DNA of 64,000 bases from Montifringilla adamsi (taxonomy: Eukaryota; Chordata; Aves; Passeriformes; Passeridae): positions 3,081,676 through 3,145,675 of the forward strand of contig JAGGNK010008781.1 in assembly GCA_017590115.1 (NCBI GenBank), read 5' to 3'. The translations under genes and the position numbers were made by a program. Position 1 is the stretch's first letter. Every line of letters begins with the position of its first letter. Shown here piece after piece: positions 47,940-60,900 of the stretch. Below the pieces are notes generated by a model that was not told where the DNA came from, searched no databases, and saw only the letters and a list, made by a program, of their open reading frames with translations.

Positions 47940-48720
47940 GGCTTTTTGACAGGCTTGAAGGGAAGAGTGAACTCTTTAAGTTGTAATGGGTGGGTGGAAT
48001 TTTTCCCCTAATAACAACACTCAGAGATCTGCTGTAAAGCAGGAAGAGTTGGAAGGGCAAGGAATGAGGCTGCAAGCTCACTGAGTTGTGGAGTGAAATT
48101 GAGAGGATCTTCGAGGAATGCGTTGAGTGAATTAGAAGGGCCAAGATAAAGCCACACAAAGAGCTGGATGGTGTTGACAGAGGCCACAGGGGTGGAAACA
48201 GGAAAGAAAAAATGAGATACTGCAAAGTTCAAGTCATACAAAGGATGTCTCAGCTGACTGGGTGGGTTTGAGTCTGGGTTACAAACTCACTGAACCCATG
48301 TGAGTGAGGAAACACCCAGCAGCAGGGGTGGATGGAATGACAGCAAGGAGAGGGAAGTCTCTAATAGTGGTGGGGGCTGCGGGGAAGAAAAGAGGTTGGA
48401 GATGTACTTAGATGAGATTTGAATAAAAGGACAGAGGTAAATGATCCCAGTGAGTTGTGGAGAAAGGAGGATGTTGGTGTAATGCTGTTCAGGGCAGGAG
48501 AAATAGGGGAGAATATGTGCAAAGTAAGGGTCAATGATGGAAGGTGTGGCTGGAGTTGGAAAAGTCCAGTGTTTGTTCTCATGCTTTGATCTGTGACAGG
48601 AGGGTTAGATAGGAAGCACTTGATGAAGGGGAGAACGAGCTGGATGGACCCAGATACTGAAGTCATGGATGATGGAGCAGTGAGATGGGGCAGGAGATCT
48701 GGAATTCCTAGTTTGGCACT
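47940..48720. repeat. Purine-rich low-complexity stretch
   Basis: The + strand is dominated by A and G with GGAG, GAAA and GGATG words for roughly 780 nt. As a result the minus strand shows open frames (47,935-48,225 and 48,361-48,726) made of Ser, Pro and Leu. This looks like compositional bias or an old decayed repeat rather than a gene. Confidence 0.5.
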
Positions 48721-49687
48721 TCTCATGCCGCCCTGCTGCCTTTTGCTGTTGGAGGGAAAGGGTTCTCTTTTTGAAACAGAACAACAACAACAAAAAACCT
48801 TATCGGCTGAGAAACCTGGATCAGTTTGGGTTTAATCTGGTATTTTATTTTTAATTAACTACAGACTACAGGCTATATGCTTGCAACTTCCTTTCTTTGT
48901 ATGCAGAAATTAATTGCATTTACAGTTTCCTTCATCTGTCCTTTGATATCTTAATATCATTGGCACAAACAGTTCTTTAAAGACAAAACTTCTAAGCTAC
49001 TTCTGAGGAAGAAGACAAGCTTTGTAAACTCTTTGATGGCTATAGAAATATTTTACAGCTTTCATACAATTTTCCTTTCACTCTGGAGAGGAAACCTTTA
49101 ACATGTCCATGAAACAATTATGAAGATGATTAGGAAAAGTACTTGTTTCAGTTGCCTCCAAAGAAAATAGAGTTGGTTCTTTGTGTTTCAGACAGTGATG
49201 GAAAAACCTGAATCTGATTGTTTTTAATGTAAGCTAGAGTTACATTATTGTCACCGTTTCTGAAGCAGGAAGGCTTGAAAAATAGGGTTAGGAAAAGCAA
49301 GGTTCTTCAGAAATTGCTTCTAATAGTTTTAGTACCGGAACAAAAATTCTGAACATGGTCTTTTCAAATAATTTCTGTTTGTTTGCTCAAATGGAACTTG
49401 GAAGGTAATTTTTGGTTGTTTTTGAAGATAAAACACACTGACCTGGTGTCACTCCTGATAGAGCTAAGGTAGCCATCCCTTGGTGAATAAAGCAGCCATG
49501 GCTATCGGAAGTGTTCCAGTGTGCATTTGCCACAGCTTATTTACTTTGTGACACACAAGCACAAAGCTCTTCACTAACCCTTGGTTTCTTGGCTGTTGAT
49601 CTTAGATAAATCAGTTACTGCTTTTTCCTCCCTTTCTCCATTCTGAAATGACCAAAACAGTCTCAGCACTTCAGAGCCCCAGATGTG

Positions 49688-49716
49688 TGTTTCCCTCTTT
49701 TAGAAAGAGGGAAACA
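49688..49716. repeat. Perfect 13-bp inverted repeat, 3-nt loop
   Basis: TGTTTCCCTCTTT at 49,688-49,700, loop TAG, then the exact reverse complement at 49,704-49,716. It lies in MLXIP intron 1. Confidence 0.95.
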
Positions 49717-51152
49717 AAGGCATGAAGTTTGGAAGTGATCTGACATAGGAGTCTAAAAGGAAGCCCTGTGAAAGATCATACCTCAGCTACAAACTTAATA
49801 TAGGAAAGAGGACAAATGGCAGAAAGATTTAGGAGATGATAAAGATGTGCAGCTTACTTGACATATGCCTTAGAAAAGATACTTAACAGATGAGGAACCT
49901 TGCAGATACAAATTACAGGGTAATAAAACCAGGCTGATATTTGAAGGGCAGTCCTGATGCTTCTGGAAGGCAGTGGTCTGCTAAGTGCCTTCACTGAACT
50001 GCCTGAGAAGCACCTGCTCCCTGCCCTGACTGTGCTTCTGGGAGGCATCGTTGCTCTCATTGTGCAGTCCCCAAAAAACCTTTAATATCTGGAGCATCAC
50101 TCTGGGCTCCTGAGCGTGCTGCTGACAGGGTTCTGTTGGGCTTGGAAGTCTAAATGGTGTGAGCTTGTCTGAGCTCACATGGTTAATAGCCTTGGGGGCA
50201 TGACCCCTTTCCTCAAGAGAGATTTGTTGAGGAGCTGAATGTGCCACTCCAGGCAGCAGGAGGACCCTGCCTTTTTGGGAACTCTTTACTCTGCAAGCAG
50301 AAATGGGGAGCTCCTTGTCTGTTCTCCTGCCTTGGCTCCTTGCACTGCAGTTGCTGGGCTCTGCCTTCCTCCCTGGGTTAAATCTGCTGTTGGATTGAGC
50401 AGAAGTTTGCTTGAAGTCAGTGGGGATGGTGTTTTATCTTCCTGCCATTCCCATTTGTGTGACAATATCTTATCAGTCTCCTCCAGGCTTAATGCCTCTG
50501 AGGAGCAAGTGGTAAGGAAAGCCTGGGTGACACCTTGGCCGTTCTGTGTAGTGTGAATGGCTGCAGGGGAATTGCCTGCTCCCTCTCTGTTAAGCCCATT
50601 TCACTTTGTGCCTTAAGGTATGGAAACTCTTAAGTGCTGCTTAAGAGCAAGCTCAGCCGCAGTTACCTTTGTGAAAGATTACTGTTTTTAGTTGGCTGTC
50701 CAGCTGTGACATCAGTGGGTAATAGAAAATGGGATTGGAAAGGACCACAGGAAGCCATCTAGGCCCAGGGAAAAGATTCCTTCCCTTGGCTGGTTATCCA
50801 GACCGTGGCCACTTGCAAGGTATATGAAGATACAAAGCCCACAGTGTTAGGAGTGGTTCTCAGGGCTGCTTTGTCACCTTTGGGACTGGAAGAGAAAAGG
50901 TGACATGCCAGATGGAAAGGGCTTGCAGGGCACTGCTTGGATTATCTTGTGGCAGGGTATTAGTGAAAGAATCTGATTCACTTCAATTAGTGATATGTCA
51001 GTGTGTTTTGGCCAGAATACTCCTGACCTACAGATAACCCTTTGCCATGACACGGTTGGTGATGTACCGTGATGTGAGGAAAGGGTTCAGCTGTTTAAGT
51101 AGCTAAGCATTGCTGCTTAATGAATTGATCACTATTCCTGAAAAGCACAGAA

Positions 51153-51188
51153 AAATTTTAATGACTTGTTAAATTTTAATAACTTGTT
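51153..51188. repeat. Tandem 18-bp duplication
   Basis: AAATTTTAATGACTTGTT is followed directly by the same unit with one G to A change. Confidence 0.95.
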
Positions 51189-54100
51189 AGAGAGCTTTTT
51201 ATCCTTGGTTTTATGTTTGCAGCACATTATCTACAACAGTAATGCACAATTGGAGACCTTTTAGTCTCTCTACTTCTAGTTTAGCTGATGGTGTAGTGCA
51301 AGGAAGCAATGGATACAGCCCTTTTTGCTGTCTTTAATGCCTTTTCTTACTGTGTTTTTTATGTGTGGTAATGTCTTCCTACATACAGAGATAAATGCTT
51401 GATTTTTAATTATAGTGGGAGATTTCTGGATTTCTGGGGATATCTTTATTGCTCATTTATACCACACCAGAGCAAGGAGAGAATATCTTTATGGCTAGAG
51501 TATGTACACAGTGTTTGTGCTTCTTTTTCATTGCAGATTAACAATATTTCCCTATGCATTTTCCCAGTGATTCAGGGAACAAAGAGCATAATTTTGGGGG
51601 GACAGTTCAGAGCAGAAATAAGAGCTGAGGCTGCTTTCAGCTGAAGGAGCAAGGAAGAATGGTTGAGAGATGACCCTTAGTTCATGAAAAGTTGTCCTTA
51701 CTCAAGCAAAGGAGTCTAATGCTTGGCACAGTTTTGTTCCTGTGTGAGCTTGAAAGGGATCTCAGGAGATCAAGGGTGGTCTTGTCTTTGCTGGTTTTTG
51801 GGTGGGGCTTACTTGTCCTAGGGCTGGCTTTTGAATTAAGAACAAGAATTGAAGAGTGGAGCCTTAAGGGTGACTGAGGGGGTAAGGAGAAGATCCAGAT
51901 AACCTTGCTCTTGTGTAATAGGTTGGCCCTTCTTGAGAAAGAGGGTTGCTGGTACTTGTTTTGGAAGAGAGATAGGAACTGCATTGTTTGTACTTGGGTT
52001 TTGCAAATCTGGGGGGGTAGGTGGCAGTTGGCAAGTGTGACCTGGCCTGAACTTCTTTGTGGGGTGTTTGCTCCTCCTGGCTCTGTCCTGCGCTGCATCT
52101 GCCCTGGTATTGAGAGAGTCCTGCTGTTGAGGGTCCTCAGAGGTGTCTGTGCTGAGAGCTTGGTGAACACCAGAGCCTTTGGTGCCATTAGAATCCCTGT
52201 GCTGAGTGCAGGACCTTGATCCTGTGTCCTGCCAGGCGGAGGGAGTGAAAGAACAAAGATGTGCCAGTGTTTTCTTCTAAGGAGTTTGTGTTGTAGCTTG
52301 TGCTGCTGCCTAGAACAGATCTGCAGGAGCACAAGTTTGTTTTCACTGATCCTTTCAGTGGAGGCTGTTAGTCCTCAGAGATCAGCAGGGTTGTTCTTTG
52401 TGGGAGACATGTCTGCATAACAAGATTCAAGCAAACATTGCAGAGGCACGAAGGAGGCTTTGCTTCTGGAATCTGTCAAGTTCATCGTTTTCAGAGTTCT
52501 GTAGCATGGAGAGTTTTACTCTAAATCCTGGCCTCCTTTCCCTCTGCTGCTTTGTTTACTCTCCCTTCCCTCAAGGTCCCCTAGTAACGGGTGCTCTGCC
52601 TGCAGCTGTTCAAGGACACAGCAGCTGAAGTGACCTTGGCCAGCATGGCTTGGAGATCTCTGGCCAGGCTGCAGCAACTCAGTGACTTCGGTATCCAACA
52701 TGAAACCCTTCCCCAGCCCATGTGAGCTTGTTGTCCAAAACGCTTCTTGTCCACATTGCCCCATCTGTATCAGGAACTTGGTTGCCTTGGCACCAAAATT
52801 CTAATGTAGGGCAAGGGTTAGACTCACTCCAGCCTGCCAGGGTGATGATACAGAGCCCAGGCCTCTGTGGTAGTGCTGGTGTATCTTTGGAGCAGCTGGA
52901 ATGTAGGGTTTCACAATAGACCTAAAAATAACTCAGGCCCACATCATTTAGTATGTTGATGTGTGAGCCATCACAGGCTCTTCTGCTCAATTCTTCATGC
53001 TGCATCTTACATCCAGATTTTAGGCTGCTCTTAAATCTAGTTTGTTCTCACTGTCCACGCCATTCACAAAGAGACAGAGACCAAATGGAGCAAGACTTGT
53101 GGAAGAGCTTCTCCTGTTTTTGTAATTCTTCTTTGAAGTCCATGATTGCTCTTTACTATCTTTTAATCATGCAGACTTTTGCTTTTGGTGCTGTGATGTG
53201 ACACTTGATTTAGCCTGTGTTAGTTGTTAAAAGCCCTTACTTTGGAGGCAGGAGTGATCAAGGTGAAAAAGGAAAGGTGTGCACATAAAGAGGAAAACTT
53301 AAAAAGAAAATACCTGAGCTTGTGGGTCTGGCAGGTGTTAGAGAAGAAGTTCCAAACAGGAAGAGGGCAGTGGAAGATCTTGCTGCATTTCTGTCTGCCA
53401 GTCGTTGGATATGGGTGTTATCTGCTGCCACGTTTCCCAGAGCAAAGAATGATATCATTTGTTTTGTTCTTGGATGGTCACTCTCTGCTCATCCTGATGC
53501 ATTTCTGTATGTTTACATTGAAGCTGTAGTCTGAGTAAACTCAGCCATGGCTAGTCAAGCTCTGTTAATAATATTTACAGTGACAACTGTGCGTCAGAAC
53601 TCCCAGCATTTGAGTGAGAGGCAACACAACGGAGTCCTGGTTCTGCTAAGCTGTGTGGTGGATTCAGGAAGGGCTCTGAAATGTGCTCTCCTTTTAGCAG
53701 CACACAAAGCTCTGGATGTGCTGCATACCCTGCTTCTCATGTTAGCTGGTCCTGTACAGTATCCAAAGAATGTATCACCATTTCCCTGTATAAACTCTTG
53801 CATATTGCTATCTGCACAGCTTAGTCCAAATTTCTGTTTGCTTGGTAAACATCTGTCCCTGACAGGATGAAGGCTGAGGGAACTTGGATAGAAAATGTGC
53901 TGGTGGTGTGCCAGATGTGGGAAAGCATGAAGCAGTGAAAGGGAATGAACTACTTGTTTTTGCTCTTTAAAACACAGCTTTTGAGAAGGAAAATTGAGTG
54001 CAGGGGTTGTAAAGGAGGTTTGCCACCTGCAAACATACAAAAATTACATTTCTGAATTAGAGGATATAAAACTTTTAGAAAGGAAGGACTAAGTCAAGGG

Positions 54101-57100
54101 ATTTGGATATGGTTGTGAAATATTTAGATCTGTTACAGAGCCAGAGAAGCTCTTTGAATGTTGTCAGCTTATTTCAAATGAATCTAGTGTTGGAATGGGG
54201 GGAGCGACTTGATCAGGAATACAAATATCCTCAAGGAGGAAACTGCACTCACTTCAGGTAATTATAAGCAACCATGTTTGACACCTAAAACAGAGATTGT
54301 GAAATAATTGCTTTGGGAAACCAAAACAATCTGTCCAAAACCTGGGGCATTCAAACTGTTGAGTAGTCACGACAGTGGCTGTTCTCTACTAAAAATGCCA
54401 TTATCCCTCCCTTTTCAAAGCAGAGTCCTGCCAGATCAATATACATATTCAGCTGGAGGGGAAAGTGTCTATAAACAGCAAAAGGAGAAACTGTGTAGTT
54501 CTTCAGTTCACTTTTAGGGAGTGAGTCAATATACTTGCTAATATAATTTTCCTTTAGAGCTGGGAGGGGCTGGTTGTTGGGAGCTGGCAGGAGCGCCCTA
54601 GGGACAAGCTCGTCCTGTTGTGACCCTTCCCCAAGCACCTGCTCACCCACTGCTGGGGCTGAGCACGGGGAAGGCTGGACCTGTGGCACCCTGGGTGGGT
54701 CTTCTTACAGCCCTTGCCAAAGCAGGTGCCAAGTGCTGGAGTGAGCTACACAGTGTTTTAGTATCAGCTGGGGAAAAATTCCAGGCAGCATTTGCTCTCT
54801 GGAAGCTGCAGATAAGGCCAGAGTGTGTGGCTGTGGCTGCTCTCTGTGGCAGCCCCGTTCTGTGCTGCTGCCTGGAGGTGCTGGGGATTCCATGGTCTTG
54901 TGAAAGCACAGAGCCAGTATGTTTGTGACTGGAATGACACTGTGATCTGAGTCATTCTTCCTGTGAGGAAGGGTAAGCTGCAGCCAGACTGCATGGGAAC
55001 CAGAGGCATTCCTAAATCCTGGTCTACCATGCTGTGTGAAATTGTTAACCCTTAGAGAAAACCATGGGATGAGATTTCACTTCCTTACTTTATCAAATCA
55101 GCAAATGTTACCGAAGAGCAGAGCTTAGCTCTGCAAGTAGATGCATAGAATTCTGCAATAAAGGCTAATTCATTACTGTTTCTAATAAAATTTTGGTCTG
55201 TGAAGGCTGTTGTTTAGGAACTCAGCATGGATCCCATCTGTTTTTAGTATCCAGTTGTACAAGTAGAACCCTCAAATCTCCAGTAAAAATCTTAGCAGAG
55301 CTTAAGGAGACTAAAACTTTTATTAGCAGTTTTTATTAGCACATTAGTAGGCTTGGTGTCTAAGCTTGGCATGTGGTGATTATAGGCTGGGTGCGTGTAA
55401 CAGGCTTTTGGAAATAGGGAGACAGATCCTAGGAAATTTTGAGAGGTTGCTTCTCTCCATAGCAATAAACACATAAAAAGTGTTATTTACCTTTCACATG
55501 AGCTTTCCCAAGGGGCTGTTGTGTCCCCAGGACAGGACTCTACAGAATGAAGGTTGGGACTGGTTTTTTGTGATTTTGGCATGTAGGAAAAACACGGTTC
55601 AAAGAAGACTTGAGTGAGGGTCATTTAGTGACTTGCTTGTTGTTTTGCTTGTAGTAAGATTTGTGAAAGTGCTGATGCTGTCACATGTTTTACTGGTGAA
55701 GTCACCACTTACTTTGGGACATAAACCATCTCAGTCCATTTGAAATTCAGTCCAGATATGTCTTTTAACTGGTGCACAGGTGAATGGCATGGGAATCTCT
55801 GAACCATGTTGCTGCTTGATATTTAATCATGGTGGTTACTGGGAGCAAAGGAGTGACTTTATAAGGGTATATGCAATAAAACAAGGTCTTCCTCTGACAC
55901 TCACTGCATATAGTGAGGTTAAATATTGCTTTTTGAAGTTAACTGCTATGAAACATTGATCAGTGCCCTGTGCTGTGCATAGTTACCATAACCACCAGCA
56001 TTATAAAGTAACAGATCCAACAGTTCAGCAGGACTGGAGCCACCAAGGCCAGGGTTGATCTCTCCATCTGTGTGTGGGAACCTGGCATTGCCCTTGGCCT
56101 GTCCAATCCTAGAAAGGCAACGGGAGCCATCTGGGAAAAGTGTGGTGAGGATTATGTGGCATGAGCATTATTAGCTGCTTCCTTGCCAGCCCTACGTCCC
56201 AGTTAATTAAGGAAGGGTCACTCTCACAGCCTTCCCTGCATTGCAGCAGATGGATCTTCACAGCTCCAGTTTGACTCGTGAAGTTTGTTTTCCGCTCTGC
56301 GTTCTCTAAATGTTCAGTTTGAGATGTGGCTGCCCCATGGCATGACCATGCACAGGGCAGTGGGGTGTTCACCACGAACTGAAGGGCTGGCTTTGGTGAA
56401 GCACTGCCAGAGCACTTGTTTGCACACAGATTCAAGAAAGGTCTAAGTGGAGGCTTTTCCTGTGAGTTGTGCATGACCTTTTAGAGACTTTATTTTTTTC
56501 CACATTCCAGGCTATTCTATGTGAGTTCTGGAAGGAGTTTCCTCCCTTCATCATCTTTCTATGGGATTTTGATTGGTCTTTGAGTAGTTTCAGTAGTAAC
56601 ACAATGTTGCCTTTACCCTGCTTCTGTCTCTTGTGTAGTTTCTGGTTCAGCTTTTATGTAAACTTTGAATAAGCTGTGTGTGCTGTTGCAGTCTTGAGTC
56701 TGTAATAACTGAATTTGGGAATCAGCCTGGTGTTTTTCAAGCTGCAGGGAGCTGGCTGCAGACAGCTGGGATGAAAGCTTTGTGTCACAAGGGGAGAGCT
56801 GGGAGAGCATCTCTGCTTTTCCAAACCTGTAAGGCGCTTTCAGAATAAGATCCCTGAAGTCTTGCAGTGTATTTATAGGATGTAATGTTGTTCAGAGAAT
56901 GTTACAGTATCCTCTGTGGCAGAAGTGCTGGTTTCGGGTTTCTCGAGCATGGTAAACAGCTCTGGGCTCTGGTGGTATGTGTATTGCTCAGAGAGCTGGG
57001 CTGATCTTCCATGCTGATAAGGTTTGTTTGGGTTTTTCAGAAGCTCCCTGTGAGAAAAATCTTTTAAGTCCCAGATCATCACATCTTGATCAGTTCATTA

Positions 57101-57918
57101 ATCTAGGCTGGGACCTTAATGATCAAAAAGATTCTGACACATTTGTAGCTCTCCATTCAAGAGGGTCCCTCACCAGCAGCCATCCTTTTAAATGGGAATG
57201 GATGTGTACTGCAAAACCCTATCAGTTCCTGAGCATCTGTATTGGGAAACAGCTCTTTGTAGTGATTCTTGTGATTCTGAGAAGGTTGATGAAAAGCCAG
57301 TGGCCGAAATCAAGTCTTAGGAAGAAGTGGAAAATTTCAAGGCACTGAAATAAGTAGGATCACTTCCCTTTATACTGAAGCAGCTCTAAAAAATGGCACT
57401 TCTTTCCGCCAATGGCACTCTCTTTCCATGAGAGCATAGGAAGCACTTCAAAAATAAGGAAAATAAAATGTATTGAAAAAAGAAAACCAAATTTACTGAT
57501 CTGATGTGAAAAATGTAAATCAGATCCTTGCTAAAGCTTACCGTTGCTCGTGGCATTTCTAGTGTGGGGTGTGTGGCTGGGATATGCTTGGCTGGTGTTC
57601 TGTCCTTGCTTTGCCACTGACACACTTTGTGCCCATGGGCAGCTGCTCTCCATCCTGGCATTTCAGATTTGGGCAGTGAAAGGGGTGGGATGTGCCTCTG
57701 AGCCTGGATCTCAGAGCACTGTGTCAGTTTTCTGTGTCAGCTTCTTTTTCCATGATGGGATTTCTGGTGGTTCTTTAAGAAGGTCCTGATTTTTGACAGT
57801 GGAAGTGTGTGGCCTTTTATAAAGTGTTAATATCTATAAAGTTACAAAGTTAAAGACAGCAAGGCTCAGGGAGAGGTTTGGGGAGGGTCAGCAGTGACAG
57901 ATGGGATGGTCAGGCCCA

Positions 57919-57940
57919 TTTTCTCGGCCTTTTGGCTGAC
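57919..57940 (+). pseudogene. U2 snRNA 5'-end fragment
   Basis: TTTCTCGGCCTTTTGGCT matches the nearly invariant 5' end of spliceosomal U2 snRNA (which continues AAGATC...). The match ends after GGCT; the following bases GACATATTAATGG do not follow U2. The branch-point-recognition part and the rest of the RNA are missing, so this is a short truncated retropseudogene or a chance match, not a working gene. Confidence 0.55.
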
Positions 57941-60900
57941 ATATTAATGGCAGTACTTAAGCAGCTTTTTTCTTTTCTTGCTGTTCCAGTTCTGTCCTAA
58001 AGTGAGCCACTGTTGGACAAGTGTCTGAAAAGCAGGAACATTTCTAGAAATATCCTTTGATTTCTGACTGGAAACGAGAAACTGTCTAAATATTCTGAGT
58101 CTTTAAATAGCCACTGGCTGAAGGACACCATAGCCTTCAAGTCTCCTTGATATTTTTACTGACCTTTATGTTTGCCCTGTGCTCTTTTCACCCTTTCATA
58201 ACCTGCATGAAACCTGCATCTGGTGAATACATTTCTCAGTGGTCCTTCCCAGCTGCCTGCAGCCTCCCCCTGCACACAGCTGACCCTGGCCATGTTGTGT
58301 TGGACTAAAACTGCAGCAAGAGACTCCTTTCCCTGGTTGACACAGTGGTGGTGGTTTGAAAAACTGTCAGGGTTGGTGTGATAATGGTTCCAAAATGTGA
58401 GATTTTCAGCTGTCCCTGAGGAGGCTGCCTTGACACAACACCTGCCTGGTCAGACCAGGTTGTCAGAGCAAGAGCCCAGGCACTGCAAGCTTTCATTTAT
58501 GCAAATTACATTAAACTTCCAAGCTTAAAATAGCATTGAATTTATAATGTAAATAAATCAACATTTCTTGTGGATTTGTTGGGGCAGGAGTATTTGCTTC
58601 AGGCATACAGCTGACCTTTCACTTTCCTGTTCCATTTCAGGAGGTGCATACCTGAGCCTGCCTGCATGAAATCAGTCGAGATAACATGTTTCTTGGCAGG
58701 TGTTGCAATTCCAGTTTGCCAGTGGCTAAATTTGATCTTTATTTTTATTTTTCTAACAGTTCTTAATAGATAATTCTCATGACAGAGGAAAAATATTTGT
58801 CTGGCCCAGTATCTCTGTCTTCAGGATGGAAGTATTACTTTTAAAAGGTGATGAATCAAACAGTGAGGGGACATTTTGGTTGTTTTAAAGCGTTTTATTT
58901 AACTTGAGCACAAAGCTCCCTGCTGTCCTTTGTGGTCTGTGGGCAATAGAACATCCCTCCACAACCCTGAGCCTGCTACTGCAGGAGCATTTCAGGGAAG
59001 GAGGATGAACCAGGTAACAAAGAAAATGACCTGCCCTACATCTGGCTTTTAAAATGAGCTCTGTCTGGGATTAGTATCTTCGGGCTGCAGCTGGGATTAA
59101 CTTTGTAGGTAGGAATTGTGAGATGCTAAAACCTGGTCTCCATGCCAGTCCTACACACATTCACGCAATGTAGAAATGTTTTGGTTTCTCTTGCCTGCCC
59201 CTTTGCTCCAACACACAATGCATATAATCTGATTCTCTGAATGAACCTTTGTTTGGGGAAATACTGTTAGTTTTGGCTCTCTGAGAGCTGAGCTGACAGG
59301 CCCAGCTCCCCAGCAAAACAGATTGGAGGTGACAAAACAAACTAAAACCACGCCTTTAAAAAAAATGCTGGGGAGAAGCCAGAAAGTTCCTTTCTGTGTT
59401 GCTGAAAAAGCTAATCTGTTTAGCTACTGTGCTATCAAGTCTGGATTTTGTCCTCCACTTTAATTAAGAGCCTCATTGCCATTACCTGTAATTAAAGTAA
59501 AATTATTACCCTACCTCAAAAAACTGCATGATTGTGTACAGGAAGGAACTGGGGGGAAGCACAGAGGAAGTGGGTTTTGAGGCTGGAGCTAATAAGGCAA
59601 AAAAAAGTTGTTTTAACACAAGGGCAGGGGGAATCCATTACCTAAACAGGAAAGCAAAGGACATTTCTGTAGCTTGTTCCCGTAAACTGAATTGACAAAA
59701 TTCAGATTTGAAAGCAATAATTTGTTTACAGCCGTAGCACATTGGATTCCAGTGATCTGTAGAAGTGATTCCTGCAGACGTGCAGTAGCTGCTTTCCAGC
59801 CTATCTGCTGGGCTTGCTGGGAATACATATTTGGGCAGCAGGGCAGGCATGTGGAATCTAAACCACAGTGCTTGGAGGTTTGTGTTTAAATTCCATGTAC
59901 CATAGATCTTGGCCAGGTGCTCACTGTGGAGAAGGGAAAAAACAGCACACTCCTGAGCTAAGGAGCCAAATGTAGCCAGAGATTTTCCTTGTCCCTGCAT
60001 ATCGAAAAAGTGAAAGATGAGAGGGTGGAAATAAGGGGTTTATGTGCAAATGTGGTATATTTTAAAAAAAAATCCATGTCCTACTTCTACTGTGTTACTC
60101 ACACACTTTGTAGCCATGGACATGTAATTCACTCTCTCCTTATTTTAAGCAGGAGATCCTGCATTCCATCCTCAGAAGGTATTTTAAAAACTTCTTACTT
60201 GCTGCAGCCTTTAGTTCACTAAAATCCCAGGATCACTTCCCAGCTGCAATTCCTGCTCAGCGACTTTTACACGTCATGGTGTGGAGAATGAACTTAAATT
60301 TTTCTGAACAGGAAAAAGGGATTTTTTCAGGCTGATGTTTACAGCAAAGTCTTCCCTATTGCCTTCTGTTAGAAAAGGATTTAAACATAAGGCTGTGGTA
60401 CCATTGTAAGCATTTCTGAGGGAGATAAAAAATGGAGAACTGCTGGGGAAGTTGAATCAGAAACAGCTGAATAAAGCATTTGAGCTGTGTAAAACACATC
60501 AGCTCTACCATGCTATACCATATAGTTTCCATTTAATCAACATGTATTCAAACTACCTGTTAAGTGGTGGATATATGGAATTTATGTTAATATTTTAAAG
60601 TCTGTTTCTCTGCCCCTTCAGTGCTCTTTGTAGAAACCAGTTTCATAAAATGCTGGCATTTCTTAATGCTAATAAGTAATGAAAAATCCCTAAATTTCTT
60701 CTGGGTTTGCATGCAGATGAATGTCCCTTTCTGTCCAAATCCAGAGGGTGCTTGTGTCATGTGGATTTATGCTGACTGAAGTCCATCTTAAAATCCTCTG
60801 ATTAAGGGAGGAGAACAGGGGATTCTTCTGTTGTGAGTCATCTCATCTCAGAGCTTGATCCTGCTTCTACAGATGTCAGAAGGAGTTTCGCATTGATTTT

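Noticed and set aside
50725..50830. CR1-like words (GGATTGGAAAGGACCACAGG)
   Set aside because: The match to CR1 is limited to one block and then fades, so I could not support it as a CR1 copy.
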